A stretch of 41,555 nt of DNA from CAWUIH01 sp963922495 (lineage in GTDB: Bacteria; Pseudomonadota; Gammaproteobacteria; Coxiellales; Coxiellaceae), in assembly GCA_963922495.1 (NCBI GenBank), contig CAWUIH010000011.1:1-41555 (forward strand), given 5' to 3'. Under the pieces are notes generated by a model. That model saw only the letters and a list, made by a program, of their open reading frames with translations. It did not search any database and was not told where the DNA came from. The position numbers and the translations under genes were made by a program. Positions 1 to 8,156 of the stretch are shown one piece after another. Positions within the stretch are counted from its first letter, which is position 1. Every line of letters starts with the position of its first letter.

Positions 1-3000
1 TTTCGAATGAGATTGACATGACCCGCTTGCGCCAAATCATTGTAGTCTGTTTTTTGATCGTTTAGGAGCTTCGGTTGTATACAAACAACCCTCTTTCCTG
101 CCTGCTCCATCTGCGCAATTGCTGCTTTTATTGAAGCGACTTGTTTCTGATTATCTTTGTCATTGTCCAATACAAGAACAATATTGTCAGCTGATTTCAC
201 ATCGGCAATATTGGGAAAATTGGAAATCCCTAATGATACCAACACCTGAATATGATCTTTTTGTGTTGTAGGGATAGCATCTTTTATAGACAAAGCAGTT
301 TCAACACCTTCAGCAGCAAAGGTGATCTTTGGTGTTTGTACGTCTGGTGTGAGATTCACAGCACTTCCTTTGGGTGATGATAGTGTTCTTTTTTCCACCT
401 TTAGCTCCTTTATTCTAGCGCCCGTTTTGGGGTCTAAATAGGTCAGTTGAATGGTTTTGAGATTGCCATCCTTATCTCTTGCTATCGCCATCAATGCAGA
501 TGAAAACGGCCGAATTTGTTTATTACCCGTTCCCGTGCTCACTCTTTTGATAAATCGCAGGTCAACAGAAGAGGGGTGCTTTATTGAACGGTTGGCCAAA
601 TACTTTTCTGCTAATGTCCCAGCAATAGGAACTGACCGCCTAACCAATGAATTCACATAAGCAGTTTTGTCGTTAGACTCGATACTTTTTTTAGCAACAG
701 ACGAAAGATTTCGTTTTGGCTTTTGCTGAATATTCATATCACCACCGAGCATACGGTGACCTTGTTCTAGTGCCGTTCTAAAATCCACCCCAAGCTCTGA
801 TATCAAAAGCTGTATCATGCCGCCTTTATCGCCCGTTTCAAAGTTACAAAATGAACCTTGATGCTGACCAGCCACGGTAATCGACAAGCTCCCTTTTTGA
901 CCATAGCGCCAATGAGTGGCATTGGATAAGGACGCGTTGGGTTTGCCGAATAGATCTTCACAGACCGTTTGCACCTGTAGGCGTAACCCATCTTCAACTG
1001 TCTTAGCATCAATGCGTGGTTTTTTGCTAGAGACAACATGTGTATTTGATGTATTAGCATTCTTGCCAGCGGTAGTGGGCATATTGCTTTTCTGTGCGCC
1101 ACGCGACTTAGCATCTAATAAGCCCATAGCCTCTAATGCACTCGTCTTATCACCTCTGTTGTCTGAAAATTGCTTTGTTAGCGCCTCTTTATCATCAACA
1201 TAAAAATAAGCTTCCTCAGCAGCACGGGTTGCCACCACATACATCAGCCGCAAGGTATTAGATTTCTCGTTGGGGCTGATAAGCAATGACATGATACGTT
1301 TTTGAGTAGCGCCTTGTAGGCCATGGACTGTCGACACATATTGATAATCGATATGCTGGAAATTTGGTTGCTTAAGATCAATGTGTGTTTTTTGACCGTC
1401 ATTTTTCAATACTTCAATGGATCGATTCTGTTGATCCACTGAAATTACCTGCATTTTTTCATGTGCTACTAACCCGAGTTCTTTATCACTTTTAGTCCAC
1501 TTAAGTAGGTCCCCTGGCTGTATTGAGCGCTCTTCTTTTTTGTAAAGCCCAACTAATTCATTAGTAATAGCCCAATCCAGTTTGTAGATGCGTTCATTAC
1601 CCGATTTATCGCTTAATTTTATCGCATTGTCCTTTTGGGAAACGTCGGTGACGTTATAATATTCTTGATATAATTTAACCGAATCACCTACTTTATAATT
1701 ATTTGCATAACGCAATTCTTCATTCGTCAGTCCTGAGTCAGCTAATATTTTCACAGCAATAGATGGGCCTGAAATATCTCCATGATTGGCCAATTGATTA
1801 CGAATAGCGACATTTAGTTCGTTTCTTATGTTGTTGGTTGCCACAGCAACTAATGTCGCTTCACGCTCTGATACAGAAAGCTTTGCATAATCATCAGCTA
1901 ACTTTTCTACAGAAAGCGTAATCCTCGTTTCACGCTCTTTCTTTTCCATCTGTCGATCAGACAGATTAGAAAGATCCTGATTTTCAAGTCGCTTTTCAAC
2001 GTCCGATTCGTTCGGCACAACAATACTTTGGTTTTTATCAAGTTCACTAAATGCTTTTTCTACATGGTCCGATGAGCCTTGAATAAGATGCTTCGTTACA
2101 CTTTTCAGTACTGGATTTTTTTGTCGTAAAATCTCTCCCATGGTGGCAGTGGCTATATCTGCCTCTTTTGATATATAGGCAATTTCTGACGGTTTTCCCC
2201 CTTCAACTGATAATAGTTGCGATATATCACCTATATATGCGCAATGTGAAGTTTTAGACTTTTCTACGATAGATTGGAGCGCGTGAAAATCCGCATTGGA
2301 AACCATTGAGGATTCATCCAACACGATCAGCTTATTCTGTAGTTTTGTATCCACTTTCTCGGTATGCTCAACTAAAAAGCTCTTCAAGGTTTGAGCCGGT
2401 AAGCCTTTATCCTGTAATTCTTTTACAGCCTTATGCGTCGGCGCTAATGTAATGAGGGTTTCGCTGTTTGATGTGTGCTGATCCAATAGTGATTTAAGGG
2501 TTCTTAGCATAGTACTTTTACCTGTGCCGGCATAACCCTGTACCATGACAAATCGATCAGAGGATAAGGCTAACAGCCGGCAAGCCTCTTTTTGACCATC
2601 CGTTAAATTCGTATTTGTAAGCACTTGATCTACAGTGGATGCTTTTAAAAAAGGAGTCACCCCTCTTTTACCATTTTTTACCTGATCAATGATTTTGTTT
2701 TCTAAGGCAACCGTTTCTTTTGTTGCAATAAACGTACCAAGAAACGATTCTCTTGAATGTAAATCAACGCTCTTTATTCTGTGGTCAATAGCCGAAAGAA
2801 TAGCCTCGTGTTTTGGCGTCTCTAATCGATGTTCCATTGATTCTTTTGTTAGATCCTCCAGGGGAAAAGCAGCCTCACGAGAAGCAATAACAGATAAGCC
2901 ATAATCCACGGCTCGATCGGCAGCCGTTTTCCCAATTGGCTTCAGGGTCAGATCACTTGGTAGTGATGACTTAGCTTGCATACCAATTTTTTTCGCAGCC

Positions 3001-5627
3001 CTATTTTTATCATCGGTATAAACTTCGACACCACTATATTGACGATTTAATTCATTAACGATATTTTTATTCAACGCATAACATGGCGCGTCAAGAATCA
3101 CTTTTTTGCCTGATCGTTTAATTTTCCCTAGTTGATGAACTGTTTTCACATAATTATGCGACCAATCCATGCCATTTATATTGTTTAATTTCGTTTTAAT
3201 CGTTTTAAGTTTAGTGTTTTCAGGAAGTAACGTGATTTTGTTATCTTGTATAGAGACTTGGTATCCTGTATTCGTTGATAGGCCAAGCTGTTTTGATAGG
3301 CGGTTATCCGCATTCAATCTCACATGATCATGGTTCGCAATGCCCATATGTTTTTTTTCTATCAGTTTAGTATCACTATTTTCTAAGAGTTGCTTCGGAG
3401 AAATAAGCTTTTCTCTTCCGAAGCTGCCTTTAATAAGCAAGCGATTATTTTTTTCGTCAATGCCCGTGATCGTTTTTTCAGAAAATTGGCCACGCCCAAC
3501 ATAGGTTTTGGCCACCCATCCCTTTTTAAAAAACTGAGCATGTTTTTGTTCTTCCGCCGTTAAATAGATACGCTTTTCAGTTAGAAGCCCATTGTCAATC
3601 TGACCAAGCAGCCCATGCTTTTTAAGTGCCTCTCGTATGATGTCCGACTGATTCGCAGCAGAATTTTTTGTCGTTGATAGAATTTCAACATCTTTCATCC
3701 GCGCCCCATATTGATTAACAACTGATTTTGCAATCGTCTCATGTCGATGACTTTGCTTTTCTTTAGCACTCATATTGAAATTGGCTTTTACTTCATGAAT
3801 AGTAATTGGCGTCTTGAGTTTAACCTGTGCGGACTTTGATAGCGCTGGACTAATAACGGGCACATCGGCTTTTTTTAAAAGCGATATAACGTTCCCTGCT
3901 AGTTGGCTCTGTTTTCCTGATGAATTAGAGAGAAAAATGAGGTTTGCTTGCCGTTTTTTGGTTACATCAATTAATCGTTCTGCAACATCAAAACTTAAAA
4001 TTTGGCCTTCGTCAACCAAAAAGACGTCTTTACCGTTACGCGACAACGTATTAGCAATGGGGTTTTTTGTTGATTCTTCATACCGATGCAAAAACCCATA
4101 AAGGCTTTGAGCACGATCCGATTTGCCAAGCCGCTTTAACTGCTGCCACAGACTTTTCTGGTGTGAGCGATCATGCTCATTGTGAGCAAAAGCTAAACTC
4201 CTTGTTTGCGTTAATAGTGTGACCTTTTTGCCATTCGATTCTAAATCATTAACCAATGTATCAATTAGATTTAACTTAGCATCCAGTTGTTTGGGCTCTT
4301 CGATCACACACAATCGATGCTGTTGCATGGCATCAAAGATAGTTGAAGGCGGTTTTTTTAAAGACCCGGTTTGTGTGACATGCTTTGAGTGCTCGATTTT
4401 CTGAGTCAGTCGCTTTTCAGCGTCGATGAGAGACTGTGATGTAAAATGCCCAGAGTCAGTTTTATGGAGTGCGCCCGATTGAATCAGTTGATTCAATGAG
4501 GATTGAAGCTCAGAGATACTGGATGATCCCAAGTCCAATTGCATGGCTTTTTCGACAAGACGATTGGCATCCAGCGTAACACTAAAACGGGATAATGCAC
4601 AAATAGCATCTAACATTGCCTCATTGGACCTAATTGATGGCTTGATGTTTTCTTTTGTTGTCTGGCTAATGCATTTGTTGGTAATAGTATCAAAGCTTTT
4701 TCCAGCATAGTGCAAATCTAAAAACTGTTGCATGCTTGTCTTAGACTTTGCCATAAAATCATGATGGTTAATTTTTTCTTTTCCCGCCTTAGAGTGCTGA
4801 GCAACCTGGTTATACAATATTTTGTCATTTCTATTCGCGTGTTTAAGAGAGTCTACAATACTAACTATTTGGCTACGTCGCTTAGAAAAATATTGCTTGA
4901 TATCATCTGGAAAGGAACGAATTGCAAACATGCCGTGCTTATTCATCGGTGTTACCTCAAAACCCTTTGCACGAGCGGCAATCGCCATTTCGTTTTGATA
5001 AATGTGTCCCAAGAAGGTACCGTTGTCCCTGATTTTTTCATAAAATCCGTGTTTGCGTTGCATATCCGTCGATAATGCGCGCCACTGACCGTCTTCTCGT
5101 TCAGTAACATTTGCCACTAAAGCGTGTGTATGTACCTGTGGGTCGCTGGCCCTTGAGCTAAAGTGCGTGCACAGGCTTGCAACAATATTATTTGTCGGTT
5201 CATATTCCCTAATACCATTAACCGACTTACGTGCAGAGGCCATTTTTTCAACTTCATGCATAGCGGTTTTAACAGCATTAATATGAGCATTCAGAAAGTA
5301 GTCTTTTAGTGATTTATCCTCGGTGCAACAGACAATGAGACTCAGCTCTTTGTTCATGGAAAATGTAAGATCATATCCGGGACGTCCTGCCAATGTTCTG
5401 TCTTGGTTTCGTTTTCCGACGACTATATTACCAGGTAATACACCATTATAAACATCGGCATGCTCTTTCGCATCAATGGCCCCGACTAGTCCCAGCCGTT
5501 CCGCACCCTTCCCCATCCACTGATACAGCTCTTTTTCATTAACATCCTCAATATAATAATTACCATCTTGTTTTAAATAATACCCAGTCTCAATGCTGCT
5601 TTTTTTAATCGGCACAATCGATAGCAT
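1..5627 (-). CDS. traI: TraI: MobF relaxase / helicase with C-terminal Toprim domain (runs off left edge)
   Basis: The frame is open for 1875 codons to the window edge. It should nick oriT, stay covalently bound to the transferred strand and unwind the plasmid. The N-terminus is a TrwC-type relaxase with paired tyrosines Y16/Y17 and Y24/Y25 and a metal-binding triad H155, H166 and H168 (VHTH). Around residue 538 a DEGQ Walker-B-like motif marks a degenerate first helicase domain, as in F TraI. The active SF1 helicase follows, with P-loop GYAGTGKST (K1037), LDESSMV near 1103 and STVHGLQGAT near 1430. After residue 1500 comes a domain of the plasmid primase/Toprim type, with AAEGVETAL near 1771, VLDNDKDN near 1820 and a terminal DYNDL. 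Start ATG 5627 has GGAAG upstream and lies 14 bp after traD. If the molecule is circular the protein ends three codons later at 1878 aa. The relaxase and helicase calls are firm. Confidence 0.95.
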   Translation of the reverse strand, partial: MLSIVPIKKSSIETGYYLKQDGNYYIEDVNEKELYQWMGKGAERLGLVGAIDAKEHADVYNGVLPGNIVVGKRNQDRTLAGRPGYDLTFSMNKELSLIVCCTEDKSLKDYFLNAHINAVKTAMHEVEKMASARKSVNGIREYEPTNNIVASLCTHFSSRASDPQVHTHALVANVTEREDGQWRALSTDMQRKHGFYEKIRDNGTFLGHIYQNEMAIAARAKGFEVTPMNKHGMFAIRSFPDDIKQYFSKRRSQIVSIVDSLKHANRNDKILYNQVAQHSKAGKEKINHHDFMAKSKTSMQQFLDLHYAGKSFDTITNKCISQTTKENIKPSIRSNEAMLDAICALSRFSVTLDANRLVEKAMQLDLGSSSISELQSSLNQLIQSGALHKTDSGHFTSQSLIDAEKRLTQKIEHSKHVTQTGSLKKPPSTIFDAMQQHRLCVIEEPKQLDAKLNLIDTLVNDLESNGKKVTLLTQTRSLAFAHNEHDRSHQKSLWQQLKRLGKSDRAQSLYGFLHRYEESTKNPIANTLSRNGKDVFLVDEGQILSFDVAERLIDVTKKRQANLIFLSNSSGKQSQLAGNVISLLKKADVPVISPALSKSAQVKLKTPITIHEVKANFNMSAKEKQSHRHETIAKSVVNQYGARMKDVEILSTTKNSAANQSDIIREALKKHGLLGQIDNGLLTEKRIYLTAEEQKHAQFFKKGWVAKTYVGRGQFSEKTITGIDEKNNRLLIKGSFGREKLISPKQLLENSDTKLIEKKHMGIANHDHVRLNADNRLSKQLGLSTNTGYQVSIQDNKITLLPENTKLKTIKTKLNNINGMDWSHNYVKTVHQLGKIKRSGKKVILDAPCYALNKNIVNELNRQYSGVEVYTDDKNRAAKKIGMQAKSSLPSDLTLKPIGKTAADRAVDYGLSVIASREAAFPLEDLTKESMEHRLETPKHEAILSAIDHRIKSVDLHSRESFLGTFIATKETVALENKIIDQVKNGKRGVTPFLKASTVDQVLTNTNLTDGQKEACRLLALSSDRFVMVQGYAGTGKSTMLRTLKSLLDQHTSNSETLITLAPTHKAVKELQDKGLPAQTLKSFLVEHTEKVDTKLQNKLIVLDESSMVSNADFHALQSIVEKSKTSHCAYIGDISQLLSVEGGKPSEIAYISKEADIATATMGEILRQKNPVLKSVTKHLIQGSSDHVEKAFSELDKNQSIVVPNESDVEKRLENQDLSNLSDRQMEKKERETRITLSVEKLADDYAKLSVSEREATLVAVATNNIRNELNVAIRNQLANHGDISGPSIAVKILADSGLTNEELRYANNYKVGDSVKLYQEYYNVTDVSQKDNAIKLSDKSGNERIYKLDWAITNELVGLYKKEERSIQPGDLLKWTKSDKELGLVAHEKMQVISVDQQNRSIEVLKNDGQKTHIDLKQPNFQHIDYQYVSTVHGLQGATQKRIMSLLISPNEKSNTLRLMYVVATRAAEEAYFYVDDKEALTKQFSDNRGDKTSALEAMGLLDAKSRGAQKSNMPTTAGKNANTSNTHVVSSKKPRIDAKTVEDGLRLQVQTVCEDLFGKPNASLSNATHWRYGQKGSLSITVAGQHQGSFCNFETGDKGGMIQLLISELGVDFRTALEQGHRMLGGDMNIQQKPKRNLSSVAKKSIESNDKTAYVNSLVRRSVPIAGTLAEKYLANRSIKHPSSVDLRFIKRVSTGTGNKQIRPFSSALMAIARDKDGNLKTIQLTYLDPKTGARIKELKVEKRTLSSPKGSAVNLTPDVQTPKITFAAEGVETALSIKDAIPTTQKDHIQVLVSLGISNFPNIADVKSADNIVLVLDNDKDNQKQVASIKAAIAQMEQAGKRVVCIQPKLLNDQKTDYNDLAQAGHVNLIR

Positions 5628-5641
5628 AGGGATAACTTCCT

Positions 5642-7633
5642 TTAAATAAAGGTCTCGTATTCTTTTTCATCTTTTTTATCGATTAATATACTTTCCTCTT
5701 GTTTTTGCAGGTTATTGACATTAGTTGATTCCGCGCTATCAGTATTCCTGTCAGTAACAATAGGTTGGCTGGTATCTGCAATTTCTTCTGACTTAGCCTT
5801 ATCCTTATCCTTATCAGTAGTAGCCGTTGTATTTTCCTCATCTGATTGTTGTGATGTCGGTTTCTTGGCTTTATTTTTCTCTTTTTTATCACTTTCAGCG
5901 CCATTAATAGGAATATCACGCAGGATAAAACCTTGACTTATTTTCTCGCGCTTTCTAAAGGGTATGTTGAGTTGTGTGATCGGAACCGGTGCAGGTACAC
6001 GTAAATAAGCCGTGAGATCCGCCATTTCCATAATTTCTGCTGGACTGACTAATGGACGTGTGACCCGCTGTGTGCCAATCGAAATGCCATCGCGAATGGT
6101 ATTAGCACCGTAAGAATACGACTCATTACTTTGGGCAATATCTTCTTGTCCCAATTCTTTAGAAACCAGTGCGGCCATCTCTGCAGATGGTGATCGAAAG
6201 AAAAATCGCGTATTCAGTAAATCAAATATTTCAGCGGCAGAGGCTCGCCCATAGACTTTTTGCAGTTGTGAAAAGGATTGCATACCTAATACAAAACAGC
6301 CACCAAACTTTCGGACCTCGGCAATAGACTCACCCAATTGTGGAAGCTTATGTAAAGTTGGCAGCTCATCGCAAATAAACCAAATCCGTCGATCATAATC
6401 TTCTTCTAATGATAAAAGAATAATACTCGCCATCGATAGCCACATTGAAATGAGTGGTCGAAGTGCGGCATGCTGCTCTGCATTGGAAGAAATAAAAAGA
6501 AAATGGCTGCCTTTCGCATCAGCAATGCTTTTAATCCAATCACGAATCGAAAACGACGCTTTGTCTTCTAGTCCTTGTAAAAACCGCAAGCTTTTCAGGT
6601 ACGTTGAAATAACACTGCGAATCGATATGGCGGTTTTTTCTATTTTATCGGAAACCAAGGTGGCTGCTTGCGTACCTTTTAAGTAATCACCCAAAACATC
6701 TAGCTCTGCTGTTAAAATTAAAGAAAGCAAGCGATCAATGGACCGATCTTTTTCTGATTTCATTCTAAAAGCAGCGGCTGAAAAAACCGTGCGCGCCGCA
6801 TCCACCCAATACGGGTCTGATTCACCATGCATCGGTATGAGTGATTCTGCAATATTTTCAAAATCGGGCTCTGTTTGTGCTTCAGCCCATAAATCCCAGT
6901 GCGCACACCGTTGATCAAAGGGATTTAAAATCACATCGGTTTTTTCTTTGTAAAAAATCCCAGTGAAGATGCACCCCTTATCAAATATAATCGCACTGTC
7001 ACCGCGTTTTCGAATCTGCTCAATAAACTGATTAAACGTTTGTCCCTTACCTGCTCCTATAGTGCCATGAATCAACGTGTGTTTGACCTCAAAACCTTTC
7101 ACCATCGGTACGGATTCAATCACGATATCGGAGGCTCCCTGTTTTTTTATCCTTTTTGCCACCCTCTTTGGCGAATCAATACGTGCACCACGTACAAATT
7201 GTTTCTCGGATTGTTTTTTCCCGCGCTTAATCAGCCAAATAGTGAGCCATGCCATTAATACAAATCCAACACTTAACGAAACATAAAAACTAAATTTGAG
7301 GTGTTGTAAAAACACATTGACTTGATTATGAAAATAGCGCTCGCTTAATACAGCGACGGTATTGACGTTAATCCTCTGCTCATGCCACATAAAGTGAAAC
7401 ACATGCTTGGCAAAACCAATTTTTAGCAGCACAATAGAAGCAACAGAATAATAAGTTGCCCGGATCGTTTCAAAAGAGGTTGAGAGCCACACCCCGACGA
7501 ATGTCAGCACCAGGATCAGCAATATTGCCCAGTGCGCAATCTTCTGATTCACTTGTATTAGCATGCGCAGATTGTTGAACGTTATTTGACCGCCGCGCGT
7601 AAAAAGCTTCGATTTACTCGGGTTTTTATTCAT
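5642..7633 (-). CDS. traD: TraD: type IV coupling protein
   Basis: This 663-aa inner-membrane ATPase should link the TraI-DNA complex to the mating channel. Two hydrophobic segments lie near residues 35-52 and 113-134. The P-loop region is HGTIGAGKGQT (K196), Walker B is WFICDELPTLHKLP, and FISSNA and KFGGC blocks match F TraD closely. The residue after the P-loop lysine is Gly197 rather than Ser or Thr, which is unusual. The C-terminal ~110 residues are charged and low-complexity, rich in Lys, Asp and Thr. The protein ends YETFI, so the acidic tail that F TraD uses to bind TraM is absent, and I see no traM. It lies directly upstream of traI in the same operon. Confidence 0.95.
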   Translation of the reverse strand: MNKNPSKSKLFTRGGQITFNNLRMLIQVNQKIAHWAILLILVLTFVGVWLSTSFETIRATYYSVASIVLLKIGFAKHVFHFMWHEQRINVNTVAVLSERYFHNQVNVFLQHLKFSFYVSLSVGFVLMAWLTIWLIKRGKKQSEKQFVRGARIDSPKRVAKRIKKQGASDIVIESVPMVKGFEVKHTLIHGTIGAGKGQTFNQFIEQIRKRGDSAIIFDKGCIFTGIFYKEKTDVILNPFDQRCAHWDLWAEAQTEPDFENIAESLIPMHGESDPYWVDAARTVFSAAAFRMKSEKDRSIDRLLSLILTAELDVLGDYLKGTQAATLVSDKIEKTAISIRSVISTYLKSLRFLQGLEDKASFSIRDWIKSIADAKGSHFLFISSNAEQHAALRPLISMWLSMASIILLSLEEDYDRRIWFICDELPTLHKLPQLGESIAEVRKFGGCFVLGMQSFSQLQKVYGRASAAEIFDLLNTRFFFRSPSAEMAALVSKELGQEDIAQSNESYSYGANTIRDGISIGTQRVTRPLVSPAEIMEMADLTAYLRVPAPVPITQLNIPFRKREKISQGFILRDIPINGAESDKKEKNKAKKPTSQQSDEENTTATTDKDKDKAKSEEIADTSQPIVTDRNTDSAESTNVNNLQKQEESILIDKKDEKEYETFI

Positions 7634-7749
7634 GGTAACCCCCTTGAGTTGTGGTAGCAGATGGACACTAGGTGGTGTATGATATAAAGAAATGTTATTG
7701 ATTTTCTGACGATACCTATCAGAAGCCGATTTACACAGGAAGTAACGAG

Positions 7750-8151
7750 ATGAAATGCAGAACTAAGCCCCGCTCTTCTCAAAACCGAAAAAAATATGTC
7801 AGTTATGCGCCAAAACGTGGTGGTATTGGCTATTGGATTTATATTGCCGTGTTTGCTTTTATGATTCCAATGATAACAATAACGACTGCAGCAGGTATTA
7901 TTATCAGTATTATTTTTAATCCCATAAACCCGATAATTATTTTGGCCCTTATATTGATTAGCCCTATCGCTTCGTTTTTTATTGCTAGAAGATCTCATCG
8001 ACGTTTGATGCAAATGCCGGATGACCAATATGAGAAGTGTTTTAATCAACATTATCACTGTACTGTTTACAAGGAAAATGTTGACCCATACGACCCAGAG
8101 AGCTCGATATACTGGATATATGGACCAAGAGGCACTAGAAATAACGATTAA
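7750..8151 (+). CDS. Small inner-membrane protein encoded against the tra operon; candidate entry-exclusion protein
   Basis: This 133-aa protein has a basic N-terminus (about residues 1-24), two strongly hydrophobic segments (about 27-52 and 58-77), and a cytoplasmic-looking tail containing RRSHRRLMQM and several Tyr, His and Asp residues. An AGGAAG ribosome site precedes ATG 7750. It is transcribed opposite to the transfer genes and ends 5 bp from the traG stop. In F, the interval between traG and traD holds traS, a small inner-membrane exclusion protein that recognises TraG, and SXT-type Eex proteins are similar in size and topology. The coding call rests on the ribosome site and the clean membrane topology. 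The exclusion role is inferred from position and topology only; I recognise no sequence family. The opposing minus-strand frame looks like a shadow. Confidence 0.7.
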   Translation: MKCRTKPRSSQNRKKYVSYAPKRGGIGYWIYIAVFAFMIPMITITTAAGIIISIIFNPINPIIILALILISPIASFFIARRSHRRLMQMPDDQYEKCFNQHYHCTVYKENVDPYDPESSIYWIYGPRGTRNND

Positions 8152-8156
8152 TAAAA

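Noticed and set aside
451..5075. Several 60-115 codon plus-strand frames and one minus-strand frame inside traI
   Set aside because: All lie within the long TraI frame, which carries conserved relaxase, helicase and Toprim motifs; they are shadows.
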